From NCBI GenBank assembly GCA_965223165.1, contig CBDCVQ010000016.1, positions 496,001 through 560,000 of the forward strand: a DNA stretch of 64,000 nucleotides. Reading direction: 5' to 3'. The notes under the pieces are model-generated. The model was given only the letters and a program-made list of their open reading frames with translations. It ran no database searches and had not been told where the DNA came from. Below are positions 9,440 through 17,834 of this stretch, in pieces (positions within the stretch are counted from its first letter, which is position 1; each line of letters starts with the position of its first letter). This DNA is from JABDMH01 sp965223165 (GTDB taxonomy: Bacteria > Bacteroidota > Bacteroidia > Chitinophagales > Saprospiraceae). Position numbers and translations under genes: made by a program.

Positions 9440-9814
9440 ATGTCTAATGTTATCAACTGGTTTGAGATTCCAGCTAAAAATTTCGATCGAGCCAAGAAAT
9501 TCTATGAGCAAGTCCTGGATGGTCCCATTCAAGTGATGGAAACACCCAACATGCCGCTCACCATGGGATTCCTCCCAGGATTTGAACCAGGCTCAGTGGG
9601 AGGTGCCGTGGTGGCTGGTGAAGGCTATGAGCCCTCGCAGACAGGATCGTTGGTTTACCTCAACGGTGGGGACGATCTCGCTACCCCTCTTTCTCGCGTA
9701 GAAGGTGCCGGTGGTCAGGTCGTCGTGCCCAAGACCGGCATTGGTGAAAATGGATTCATAGCCCAGTTCATTGACACCGAAGGAAATCGAGTTGCTCTGC
9801 ACTCCATGTCCTAG
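9440..9814 (+). CDS. VOC family (glyoxalase-like) protein, 124 aa
   Basis: A small vicinal-oxygen-chelate fold protein: N-terminal VINWFEIPAKNFDRAKKFYEQVL and C-terminal GENGFIAQFIDTEGNRVALHS match the two beta-alpha-beta-beta-beta modules. The family includes glyoxalases, dioxygenases and antibiotic-binding proteins; the substrate here cannot be told. The TAG stop (9812-9814) is part of the left end of the dispersed repeat that starts at 9811. Confidence 0.85.
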   Translation: MSNVINWFEIPAKNFDRAKKFYEQVLDGPIQVMETPNMPLTMGFLPGFEPGSVGGAVVAGEGYEPSQTGSLVYLNGGDDLATPLSRVEGAGGQVVVPKTGIGENGFIAQFIDTEGNRVALHSMS

Positions 9815-10041
9815 TAGAGCTTCGCATTAGATCTTGTAGCTAATTCTAATGTCTTTGGTCCGCATACTTCGTTGCAAAGCCTCGCCATAGCTACGGGGAT
9901 GTCTAGCCACCCACCCGCTTTCGCGGTTCCCTCACTTCTCGCATTGTCATGCTCGACTCTACGAGATCGTTCGGTCATGCCTCGTCTGCGAACAAAATCC
10001 TATTAGAATTATTCAACTTATCTAATGCGAAACTCTATTAG
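9811..10041. repeat. MITE-like dispersed repeat, full copy (231 bp)
   Basis: The reference copy of the family. The left terminal repeat 9811-9832 (CTAGTAGAGCTTCGCATTAG...) and right terminal repeat 10020-10041 are inverted with only two mismatches over 22 bp. Related copies lie at 5517, 13848 (partial), 16197, 25725 (mosaic) and 50198. There is no coding frame inside. The outer CTAG/TTAG resemble a YTAR target, as used by IS5-type transposases; that link is an inference. It fills the gap between the VOC gene and DUF2461 together with about 100 bp of unremarkable sequence. Confidence 0.8.
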
Positions 10042-10149
10042 AATAAGGATCCATCCTGGGGAAGAAATTCATCTTCCCCAGACTCCTCCACCTGGCTACC
10101 ACAGCGAGATCAGACTACGACGCAATAGGCCACTACAAATATCTAAGAA

Positions 10150-10818
10150 ATGACTGCCATAAAAAAGAGCACATTAACCTTTCTAAAAAGGCTCAAGAAA
10201 AACAACGATCGAGATTGGTTCACGGCCAACAAGAAACAGTACGAATCCGCTAGAAGTAATTTTGAGGATTTTGTTGCTGAGCTCATCATGGAAATTGCAA
10301 AGTTTGATGCGCCCGTGGCTGATCTCAATCCCAAGAAATCAATTTTTCGGATTTATCGCGACACACGCTTCTCCAAGGATAAGACACCTTACAAATTGCA
10401 TTTTGGTGCACATCTGGTCGCCGGCGCCGAGAAGCCGCATGATCGCGCAGGCTATTATATCCATATCGAGCCAGGTGCAAGCATACTCGCCGGTGGTGCC
10501 TATATGCCACCTTCACCCTGGATAAAAGCCATTCGCTCCGACATCGATGCCCACGCCGCTGACCTAAAGAAAATCATCGCGGACAAAACATTTCAAAAAT
10601 ACTTTGGCGGCATCACTGGTGAAAAATTAAAATCCGCGCCGCGTGATTATGCCAAGGACCATCCCGAAATAGAGTTACTAAAGTACAAGAGCTTTCTTGC
10701 CGTCCACAAAGTGCCAGACAATACCGTGCTTGAGGACAATTTCGTGACTTATTGCGGTAACATATTTAATGCCTTAAATCCTTTTGATGATTTCCTAAAC
10801 AGAAGCAAAGGGCTATAA
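10150..10818 (+). CDS. DUF2461 family protein (TIGR02453), 222 aa
   Basis: The N-terminus TLTFLKRLKKNNDRDWFTANKKQYE is the hallmark of DUF2461, followed by FRIYRDTRFSKDKTPYKLHFG and YYIHIEPG. Length of 222 aa is standard. The family is widespread in bacteria and fungi and has no established biochemical role. It is soluble, with no signal. It is convergent with the DUF2207 gene, ending 50 bp from it. Confidence 0.9.
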   Translation: MTAIKKSTLTFLKRLKKNNDRDWFTANKKQYESARSNFEDFVAELIMEIAKFDAPVADLNPKKSIFRIYRDTRFSKDKTPYKLHFGAHLVAGAEKPHDRAGYYIHIEPGASILAGGAYMPPSPWIKAIRSDIDAHAADLKKIIADKTFQKYFGGITGEKLKSAPRDYAKDHPEIELLKYKSFLAVHKVPDNTVLEDNFVTYCGNIFNALNPFDDFLNRSKGL

Positions 10819-10868
10819 AAAAAAGCAAATTATGGGCCCGATTGTCACCTTTGACTACTCGAGCTTTA

Positions 10869-12569
10869 TCACCAGCTGCCTCCTCCCCCACCCCCAAAGC
10901 CTCCACCAGTCCCGCCGGAAAAAGACGTGCCGGAGGACGAGCCCGTGCTCTGTGACGGAGGTGTACTCACAAAAGCGCTCTGGACCGATTTGACATCAAA
11001 TTGTTGCGAAAAGTCTTGAAAGGTGGTCGGCTGATTGTTTGAATATGAATGATCATTAAAAAACCAGGGTGGTGCCACCTCTTGCAAGGCCTCAAATTGC
11101 TTGATAAAACCTCTATCCAACCCAAAGGCCACCGCATACGGGAATAATTTTTCAAAGTATCCCGGATCGTCTCCCACCAGTCTGGTCACCCGATCTGTGT
11201 TTGTAGATTTTAGAGAATTGCGTAGCATTTTGAGCCGGTGTCGGAGATATTGCCCCTCATCTGTCATGCGCAGGGGCTGGAGATGTATGATCAGGCACGC
11301 TATACCCAGCAGCAGGGTAATGATCCCGGTAGCAATTAACTGCCATTTGACCATGACAAATATGCTTATCGTCAGGCACAGTAGAAACAATCCGATAAAA
11401 ACACCTCCTTTATATACCGATGAACCTGCCCGATCGTACCACTGGTCATTCGCACGCGTATCGCGTCTCAGTTCCGCTTTAACTTTGGCGATCGTGCTGT
11501 AGAATTTCTCCTTCACCGATGAGAGCAGCACAACATCTTTTTCTTCGAATAATTTGTCAAAAAATATTCGCTGATAATAAGGCGCGTGCCCCGGAAGGTC
11601 TTCCAATCGCTCTATGTATAGATCATCCTTTTCATAGCCATACTCCGATTGCAATGACCTAATTCTTAAATGCCCCCGGCTGCCCCACAGGGGGATTAGG
11701 GAAATAACATCCCGAGTCTGCACTCGTCCATCGATCACTGCACCGGCCACCGGAGACTCGAGGCCCTCCGGAGGAAAATGCACATCCTCCCGCGGATAAT
11801 TTCTTTTTTCTCTCCGCACAAAACGAGCCCAAAACAGATATAGCACACCCAGAAGGGCGGCAGGGATCGGATATGTCTTATCCGGTATCCGCACTGACGT
11901 CTCGTGCTCCGTGAGGGCTCTTGATTCTTTAATTACGCCCGGTGTAATTTTCTGGGCAACGGAAATACCCTCACCCGGCTGCAATGTGCCTCTCGTTTCT
12001 CCTCGGAGTACGGCACCCTCCCGCTCCACCAGCAGTGCATTATCTTGATCGTTTTCTCTACCGGAAAATACCCGATAATCGCCCAGTTCAGCTGTCAACG
12101 CGGATGGAAATCGAAGTTCAAAAGAGGCCTTTTCTATCGGGACCTGCCACTCCGGGCCAATCACATTCCAATACAGTTCGGTCCATTCCTCCCAATAAAA
12201 GAACGGGCCAGTCACCCGGTAGCTGATCACATACGCTTGTGGCCCCGTGATAAATCGGTCCGCACTACCTATACGCAACACGAATTTGTGTCCCTTTCTC
12301 TCCACTTTATGCTCCCAACCTGCCACTTCTACCTCGGAGATGCGAATATTTATCTGATCACCGGCCAGTTGATATCTCGTGGGTATCTCTCGGAAGATGC
12401 CCCTTCTTTGCTCGAAGAACTCGACAGCAATGTTTTCGGTGACATCTAAGAACCCATCTTCATTTACTTGGATGTCGACATGATATGTCTTGATCACAAA
12501 ATCTTGGGCGGGTGCGACAAGAGATAAGCATAGTATAAGGGTACCAGTGACAAGGAGATGCAGTTTCAT
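10869..12569 (-). CDS. DUF2207 family membrane protein, 566 aa
   Basis: A signal peptide (about residues 1-21, ending APAQ) is followed by an exported domain of about 200 residues typical of DUF2207 (YHVDIQVNEDGFLDVTENIAVEF), a transmembrane segment near 240, a cytoplasmic domain, a pair of membrane spans near 400-440, and a low-complexity Gly/Ser tail ending GGGGGSW. This layout is standard for the family, whose function is unknown. It stands alone between two unrelated genes. Confidence 0.88.
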   Translation of the reverse strand: MKLHLLVTGTLILCLSLVAPAQDFVIKTYHVDIQVNEDGFLDVTENIAVEFFEQRRGIFREIPTRYQLAGDQINIRISEVEVAGWEHKVERKGHKFVLRIGSADRFITGPQAYVISYRVTGPFFYWEEWTELYWNVIGPEWQVPIEKASFELRFPSALTAELGDYRVFSGRENDQDNALLVEREGAVLRGETRGTLQPGEGISVAQKITPGVIKESRALTEHETSVRIPDKTYPIPAALLGVLYLFWARFVRREKRNYPREDVHFPPEGLESPVAGAVIDGRVQTRDVISLIPLWGSRGHLRIRSLQSEYGYEKDDLYIERLEDLPGHAPYYQRIFFDKLFEEKDVVLLSSVKEKFYSTIAKVKAELRRDTRANDQWYDRAGSSVYKGGVFIGLFLLCLTISIFVMVKWQLIATGIITLLLGIACLIIHLQPLRMTDEGQYLRHRLKMLRNSLKSTNTDRVTRLVGDDPGYFEKLFPYAVAFGLDRGFIKQFEALQEVAPPWFFNDHSYSNNQPTTFQDFSQQFDVKSVQSAFVSTPPSQSTGSSSGTSFSGGTGGGFGGGGGGSW

Positions 12570-12703
12570 ATAAGGCTAATTACTTGGTGCTCGACCGAAT
12601 CAACATGCCTCCAAATATTATTGTTCCTTGGCCTTTCGATCGCCGACCACATTTCGATCAACGGATGCAAGTATCAGACGAACTCTCCTAGCCGGCATCA
12701 TCG

Positions 12704-13795
12704 CTAGATCTTTATCACACGCTTGTGGACGAAGAGATAGTAGGCAAACAGCCAAATGAACATCGTATACAAAATAGCCTGCGCAAAGGATCCGGCATAC
12801 GGAGTAATGAGTCCCTGAAAAACGGAGCCATACAACCAACTATAGAGATGTTGATCCCCGATTTTCAAAAGAAAGATTGTCTTTAACACCAGGCCCGACA
12901 GCACATACGAGATCAGGGGATTTAGTCCAAAAACCTGGAACACCAAGGTCCACCCCTTCCAGCCTTTGATGTCAATCACGTAGATCAGCAAGCACAAAAG
13001 CAGGGTAGCGAGACCACCCGTAGCCAATACATAGGAGCTGCTCCACAAAGGCTTATTTATGGGAAAACCCAGTAGGTGCCAAGCAACTCCCGCCAGGACT
13101 GCCACGAGGCCAAGGGGCCATATCAGTTTGATTTGCTCCGAAAAGTGATCCTTTTTCTGCAAGGTTATGCCAATCCAATATCCGAAGAGTACGGTCCCGA
13201 CGGCCGGCAAAGAACTCAATATGCCTTCGGGATCAAAAGGAATCCCGTAGCCGCCATATACATGATCTTCACCCAGCAGATATAGGTCCAACATGCGCAC
13301 GGCATTCTCTTCGAGCGAAAGCGGTTGGGCACCGCCACAGAGCAGCAGCAGAGCCCAGTAGGCAAATAAAATGAGGGCAAAAATGATGGGGATGGCGCTC
13401 TTTCGTGCAAAGACTACAATCAGGGCCGCCAAGCCATAGGCCACCGCGATGCGTTGTAAAACACCAAATATCCGTAGATCTGCCAGGGCTTTATTAAAGA
13501 ACGGATACCAATTGAGTAAGAGGCCGATCGAAAAGATCAACGCCGTGCGACGAGCGATTTTAAGTAACCATTGCCGACGATCTCCCACGTTATACTTTCT
13601 AAAGGAAAATGCCATGGAAAGTCCCACGATAAACACAAAGAAGGGAAATACCAGATCCGTGGGCGTCAGCCCATCCCAAGGGGCATGCCGCAAAGGGGCA
13701 TATACATAAGTCCAGGATCCAGGCGTATTGACCACGATCATGAAAAAGATCGTCATACCACGCAGCACGTCGATCGAAAGCAGGCGTTGTTTCAT
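12704..13795 (-). CDS. DUF5009/HGSNAT-like multi-pass membrane acyltransferase homologue
   Basis: A polytopic protein of 363 aa with about ten hydrophobic segments. The N-terminus MKQRLLSIDVLRGMTIFFMIVVNTPGSW and the following WDGLTPTDLVFPFFVFIVGLSM match the family of bacterial homologues of heparan-alpha-glucosaminide N-acetyltransferase (NagX/DUF5009). These are thought to move acetyl groups across the membrane onto amino sugars; the substrate is not shown here. The frame extends to 13864, but the extra 23 residues are encoded in a repeat remnant, so ATG 13795 is preferred. Confidence 0.85.
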   Translation of the reverse strand: MKQRLLSIDVLRGMTIFFMIVVNTPGSWTYVYAPLRHAPWDGLTPTDLVFPFFVFIVGLSMAFSFRKYNVGDRRQWLLKIARRTALIFSIGLLLNWYPFFNKALADLRIFGVLQRIAVAYGLAALIVVFARKSAIPIIFALILFAYWALLLLCGGAQPLSLEENAVRMLDLYLLGEDHVYGGYGIPFDPEGILSSLPAVGTVLFGYWIGITLQKKDHFSEQIKLIWPLGLVAVLAGVAWHLLGFPINKPLWSSSYVLATGGLATLLLCLLIYVIDIKGWKGWTLVFQVFGLNPLISYVLSGLVLKTIFLLKIGDQHLYSWLYGSVFQGLITPYAGSFAQAILYTMFIWLFAYYLFVHKRVIKI

Positions 13796-13847
13796 CTCCG
13801 GAAGCAGTAGTGCATCAAGGTAAGGAAATCTCGCAGGGTCTTTGCCG

Positions 13848-13965
13848 CTGGCAGAGATTCGCATTAAATCTCGTTGGTAATGCTAATGTCTTTGCTTCGC
13901 ATACTTCTTGGCAAGCCTCGCCATGCAACGGCTAGCCACCCGCTGTCGCAGTGCCTTCACTTCTC
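13848..13965. repeat. truncated copy of the dispersed CTAG-ended repeat
   Basis: The left end (CTGGCAGAGATTCGCATTAA), the internal AATGTCTTTG and CGCATACTTC blocks, and the GCCTCGCCAT and CCACCCGCTGTCGC blocks align with the copies at 9811 and 50198. Similarity fades after about 13965; no matching right end was found. It lies immediately upstream of the acyltransferase gene. Confidence 0.6.
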
Positions 13966-14213
13966 GAACAAGAGCAAATGGCCGGCGTCCCGCGTCCTCG
14001 CTTTACCCATACGAGCAAGGTCACGCCATAGACTGGTCGTCCTAAGTATGTTCAGCTACTAAAGTATGGCATCTTGCCAGCCATGCTTAGGCCGTTGATT
14101 GACAATTGCAGAATCCCTTAATGCGATTGCCATGGATCCATGTCTGAGTCGCCAAGGCGAAAATCTACTTTTTGGAACCGATCCCCGTCAGTTTGAGAGT
14201 GTAGTCTATCACT

Positions 14214-14252
14214 GAAAAGTGCACCCCCGGCGCCATCGAAAAGTGCGCCCCC
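14214..14252 (+). repeat. pair of direct 15-mers, possibly an insertion-sequence end
   Basis: GAAAAGTGCACCCCC at 14214-14228 recurs as GAAAAGTGCGCCCCC at 14238-14252, 24 bp apart start to start. Short tandem motifs of this kind (AGTGC...CCCC near a terminus) are seen in the multiple transposase-binding repeats at IS21-family ends. No transposase or helper gene is present, so this may be a relic. Confidence 0.3.
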
Positions 14253-14272
14253 TGTCGTGGTCGAGTAAAAGT

Positions 14273-14656
14273 GAAATGGATTGGACCATTTTGGATTGTT
14301 TTGACACGGTAGGATTGACCGTTGCTATTGACGATGGGTGGCGCGGTGTGGAGTATATTGGCCCTCAGCCCGATAAATTCGCAACGCCGATCGATTTGTA
14401 TCATGACAGTATTCCCTTTGATTACCCACTACCATGAGGCAGGTGATGGGCTTACGTTGGCAATGCGCAGGGGCAAAGTATGTCCTTGGAAACTGTGGAT
14501 GAGCCGGGAGCATGTTCCCTACTTATGTCAGTGGGGATGATCATGTGCATATTACCTATTATCAACAAATACGGGGAGATACAGGTCTGAAGAATTATGC
14601 TCATCGTCCCAACCCTCCACGTGACCCGAGTGAAGATCTCCGATAGATCGATAAGA
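14273..14656 (+). pseudogene. decayed coding remnant, BNR-like repeats
   Basis: Protein-like stretches appear in different frames in consecutive order: VGLTVAIDDGWRGVEYIGPQ, then YVGNAQGQSMSLETVDEPGA, then SGDDHVHITYYQQIRGDTG ending at a TAG at 14644-14646. The last resembles BNR/sialidase-type repeats (DDxxHITYY...). Frame changes between them suggest a broken gene. No start or intact domain remains. Confidence 0.3.
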
Positions 14657-14903
14657 GGCAAGGGTGATATGTTTACTTGACGTCGAAGGGTAGGTGATGG
14701 CCCATAAGTGCCGGCCAAAGCGGAGGCCCCTCAGCTATGTCTATGTCATCTGCCCGCGGTATTTATTTCGTTTCGCTCCAGCAAGAGCTAACCGCTTAGT
14801 AAAGGGCGATCAAATTTTAGGTGCAGCGGACTTTCCCTCTTTCCCTTATAAACGACTTACATCACCAAGCAAACAAAATCGCTGCATATCCCAGAATTCT
14901 CCT

Positions 14904-14938
14904 TGATAAAAAAAGAGCTCTCAACACTGAGAGCTCTT
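14904..14938 (-). terminator. Rho-independent terminator of the AT-hook gene
   Basis: A perfect 11-bp stem (AAGAGCTCTCA at 14913-14923 with TGAGAGCTCTT at 14928-14938) with a 4-base loop. On the minus strand it is followed by a run of seven T residues. It lies 28 bp after the stop codon of the AT-hook gene. Confidence 0.85.
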
Positions 14939-14965
14939 CCTAAAATTATTCTCTGTATTTGACAG

Positions 14966-15949
14966 CTACGCTTTTTTCGGTCTGCCTGGTCCGCGCTTCG
15001 CAGGAGCCTTGGCCGTCTCTGTCTTCTTCGGTCTGCCTGGTCCACGCTTAGCCGTCGTGGTCGTGGTCGTGGCTTTTTTCGGTCTACCCGGTCCACGCTT
15101 AGCTGTCGTCGTCGTGGTCGCGGCTTTTTTCGGTCTGCCTGGTCCACGCTTAGCTGTCGTCGTCGTGGTCGCGGCTTTTTTCGGTCTGCCTGGTCCACGC
15201 TTAGCTGTCGTCGTCGTGGTCGCGGCTTTTTTCGGTCTGCCTGGTCCTCGCTTAGCTGTCGTGGTCGTGGTCGCGGCTTTTTTCGGTCTGCCCGGTCCAC
15301 GTTTAGCTGTCGTGGTCGTGGTCGTGGCTTTTTTCGGTCTGCCCGGTCCACGCTTAGCTGTCGTCGTCGTGGTCGCGGCTTTTTTCGGTCTGCCGGGTCC
15401 TCGCTTAGCCGGTGCGGCAGCCGTCTCAGTTTTTTTCGGTCTACCTGGTCCACGCTTAGCCGTCGTGGTCGCAGTCGCTGCTTTTTTTGGTCTGCCGGGT
15501 CCACGCTTAGCCGGTGCGGCAGCCGTCTCAGTTTTTTTCGGTCTACCTGGTCCACGCTTAGCCGTCGTGGTCGCAGTCGCTGCTTTTTTTGGTCTGCCTG
15601 GTCCGCGCTTAGCAGGAGCTTTTGCCGTTTCCGTTTTCTTGGGTCTGCCCGGTCCACGTTTAGCCGGTGCGGCTGCCGTTTCCGTCTTCTTGGGTCTGCC
15701 TGGTCCACGCTTAGCCGGTGCGGCTGCCGTTTCGGTTTTCTTGGGTCTGCCTGGTCCGCGCTTAGATGTGGTCGCTGTAGTGGCCTTTCTTGGCCTGCCC
15801 GGCTTGCGCTGGGGTTCAGCTTTTTTCAACTGTGCTGCAAGATCCTTTAGCTGGCCTTTGACGATGGAGGTTTGATATTCCAGCTTTTTCAGATCTGACT
15901 TATAGGAATCGATAAGATCCTGGAGCTCAGATTTGGTTAATTTCGCCAT
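14966..15949 (-). CDS. multi-AT-hook DNA-binding protein, 327 aa
   Basis: Residues 1-47 form a Lys-rich helical, probably coiled-coil head (MAKLTKSELQDLIDSYKSDLKKLE). From residue 48 on, a 17-residue unit repeats to the end: one degenerate RKPGRPRK followed by 16 copies of KRGPGRPKK joined by Ala/Thr/Pro linkers of two kinds (TETAAAPA and AATTTTTA). GRP flanked by basic residues is the AT-hook, which binds the minor groove of AT-rich DNA. This suggests a nucleoid-associated or histone-H1-like protein. The gene has its own promoter box and terminator. Near-identical DNA units suggest copy number can change by recombination. Confidence 0.88.
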   Translation of the reverse strand: MAKLTKSELQDLIDSYKSDLKKLEYQTSIVKGQLKDLAAQLKKAEPQRKPGRPRKATTATTSKRGPGRPKKTETAAAPAKRGPGRPKKTETAAAPAKRGPGRPKKTETAKAPAKRGPGRPKKAATATTTAKRGPGRPKKTETAAAPAKRGPGRPKKAATATTTAKRGPGRPKKTETAAAPAKRGPGRPKKAATTTTTAKRGPGRPKKATTTTTTAKRGPGRPKKAATTTTTAKRGPGRPKKAATTTTTAKRGPGRPKKAATTTTTAKRGPGRPKKAATTTTTAKRGPGRPKKATTTTTTAKRGPGRPKKTETAKAPAKRGPGRPKKA

Positions 15950-15989
15950 TGCTTAATTATTAGATTGATAATTAGTTTCATAATTCACG

Positions 15990-15997
15990 CAAATGTA
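15990..15997 (-). promoter_or_regulatory. Bacteroidota -7 box (TACATTTG) of the AT-hook gene
   Basis: TACATTTG on the minus strand fits TAnnTTTG, 41 bases before the start codon. No clear TTG -33 partner is seen, so this is a partial promoter match. Confidence 0.45.
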
Positions 15998-16196
15998 ACA
16001 ATATTCTAATCCTTTTTTTGTATCGGCACGACCGCCGAGATCAAGTCAAGGGGAGACAGATCAATCCATCTGCAAAAATTATTCCATATGATGTAAGTGC
16101 TGAAGCTGGTGGCAATGCCCCTTCTGCCCTACCTTGCTTTTTGAGATTATACAATTGTGTCCAAGGCCTCGGAGTAAGCGGACCAAATTGATGACA

Positions 16197-16425
16197 CTAA
16201 TGGAGCTTCGCACTAAATCTTGTTGGTAATTCAAATGTCCTTGGTCGGCATACTTCGTTGCAAAGACTCGGAAGAGCTACGGCTAGCCCACCTGCTTTCG
16301 CGGTTCCCTCACCTCTAGCACTGTCATGCCCGATTCTGCGAGATCGTTCGGTCATGTTTTGCGCCTCGTCTGCCCACAAAGTTCTATTAGGATCAGTCAA
16401 CGTATCTAATACTAAGCTCTACCAG
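16197..16425. repeat. MITE-like dispersed repeat, copy of 229 bp
   Basis: Starts CTAATGGAGCTTCGCAC and ends CTAATACTAAGCTCTACCAG; the ends are inverted relatives of each other. The interior follows the 9811 copy closely (GCATACTTCGTTGC, GCTTTCGCGGTTCCCTCAC, GAGATCGTTCGGTCATG). This is a diverged but full-length member, placed between the divergent AT-hook and amphipathic-repeat genes. Confidence 0.75.
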
Positions 16426-16783
16426 CTAATTGCATAACTCTTGGAGCTACACCTCCTGATAAGCCCCCTCCCAATGCCCTTTGAAGGCTTCCACTACGGT
16501 TTTCAGGCTACTTGACTTGAGCGCACTACGCACACCGCATCGATAAATAAGTGCAGTGTGAGATCTGCTACTTGTCAGATCTATATTGCCAGCACACCTG
16601 CGAGACATTCGAGTGCAGACTAAAGGCCGGCTACATAACTGGTCTCGGACAGAGTGCTTTAAGTAGTTCGTACAGACCCTGATGGACGGCAAGAGTGAGC
16701 GACTTTCCCCGTCGAGAAAGCCTTGATTTCACGTAATGATTCGATTATTTACGTATCTTCTTGGCTCAAAAAAGCGATCAATC
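16426..16783. other. intergenic region, nothing recognised
   Basis: Between the repeat and the start of the amphipathic-repeat gene I see no supported gene. An 81-codon frame on the minus strand (16447-16692) has no recognisable features. The promoter of the next gene must lie here but no clean box was found. Confidence 0.4.
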
Positions 16784-17809
16784 ATGGGTTTCTTAAATGA
16801 ATTAAAGAAGTTGGTTTTTGGTGTGAAGTCCGTATCAAAATCTGCCGCTGAAAAGGCAGTGGAGAAAGGCAAGGATACGGGTGAAGCCATCATTGAAAAG
16901 TCCGGTGAACTAATAGACAAGGCTAAGGACAAGGTGGAAGATATCGGCGGAGACATAGTCGATACCGCAGGAGATGTGTGGGAAAAGGCTGTTGATACGG
17001 TAGAAGATGTCGGAGGCAAGGTATGGGAAAAAGCGGGAGACTTGGTCGAGGATGCCAAGGATGTCGCAGAAGACGTGGGCGAAAAAGTGCTGGGAAAGAT
17101 GAGTACCGTCGTTTCCGGGGCCAAGGATATTGCAGAAGACATAGGTGAAAAAGTGGTGGACACCGCAGGCAAGACGGCTGACAAAGTCAAGGAAGTCGGG
17201 GGCGATCTCATGGAGAAAGCTTCAGATGCGACAGACCGTGCCCGGGATTTCGTCGCGGATCGCTTAGGGGATGATGATGCTGTGGCCGGGGAGGATAAGG
17301 ATCCCACGGAAGATTTGTCTGCCCTCTCCGATCAAATGACGGATACCGCCAGCGATGTCAGTGCAAGAGCCGGAGATGTGGCGGATAGCGCGCAAGACTT
17401 GGCCGAAGAATTAGGCGAGAAGATTAAAGACACAAAATCCGACCTGGTAGAAAAGGCACAAGACGTGGCCGCAGGTCTGGGCGAAAAATTGGATGAAACG
17501 CTCGAAAAAGCCAAGGCGCTTGCGGACGAGGAAGCCGCCAAACCAGAATATTCCCCACCTTCCGAACATCTGCACAAGGACCTGCTGGAGGACAAGGACG
17601 ATTTCTTCAAAAAGGCAGAGGCATTCGCTGATGGTCGCTATCACGAAGTGACCGAGTCGTTGGACAATCCTGTTATTATCGGTAAGAGTGAGGACTCATC
17701 GGACCAGGCACAGGAAACCCCTGGCGAACCATTACCAGGATTTGAAGATCTGGACGGGGACGGAAATGAGTTGGTCGATGATGCGCTTATCGTGGGCGAA
17801 GAGGAGTAG
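16784..17809 (+). CDS. amphipathic-repeat (LEA/apolipoprotein-like) protein, 341 aa
   Basis: A highly charged protein rich in Lys, Glu, Asp, Ala and Val built of short helical repeats (EKAVDTVEDVGGKVWEKAGD; DVAEDVGEKVLGKM; AQDLAEELGEKIKD). The periodicity of about 11 residues resembles late-embryogenesis-abundant proteins and YtxH-type stress proteins. The C-terminal 60 residues are acidic and repeat-free. The frame opens at 16736 but MGFLNELKKLVFGVKS at 16784 is the likelier start. No signal peptide is seen. A role in desiccation, membrane or protein protection is a family-style inference only. Confidence 0.7.
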   Translation: MGFLNELKKLVFGVKSVSKSAAEKAVEKGKDTGEAIIEKSGELIDKAKDKVEDIGGDIVDTAGDVWEKAVDTVEDVGGKVWEKAGDLVEDAKDVAEDVGEKVLGKMSTVVSGAKDIAEDIGEKVVDTAGKTADKVKEVGGDLMEKASDATDRARDFVADRLGDDDAVAGEDKDPTEDLSALSDQMTDTASDVSARAGDVADSAQDLAEELGEKIKDTKSDLVEKAQDVAAGLGEKLDETLEKAKALADEEAAKPEYSPPSEHLHKDLLEDKDDFFKKAEAFADGRYHEVTESLDNPVIIGKSEDSSDQAQETPGEPLPGFEDLDGDGNELVDDALIVGEEE

Positions 17810-17834
17810 CTGCGCTGTAATTACTCGTCCATCG

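Larger units (their letters stand above)
13966..14903. other. gene-poor region with decayed sequence
   Basis: Nearly 1 kb without an intact gene. It holds a pair of direct 15-mers at 14214 and 14238 and the broken coding remnant at 14273-14656, each listed separately. The remainder (13966-14210 and 14657-14903) shows nothing I can name. Confidence 0.5.

Noticed and set aside
14857..15708. A 283-residue minus-strand frame rich in RRKRQ and DRADRKK
   Set aside because: It is the alternate frame of the same 51-bp repeats and runs through the terminator of the true gene.
15009..15875. A 288-residue plus-strand frame of repeated FFGLPGPRLAVVVV
   Set aside because: It is the antisense shadow of the AT-hook repeat. 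The minus strand has the AT-hook motif, a promoter box and a terminator; the plus frame has none.
16447..16692. An 81-codon minus-strand frame
   Set aside because: No domain, no start context, low-quality composition; considered chance.
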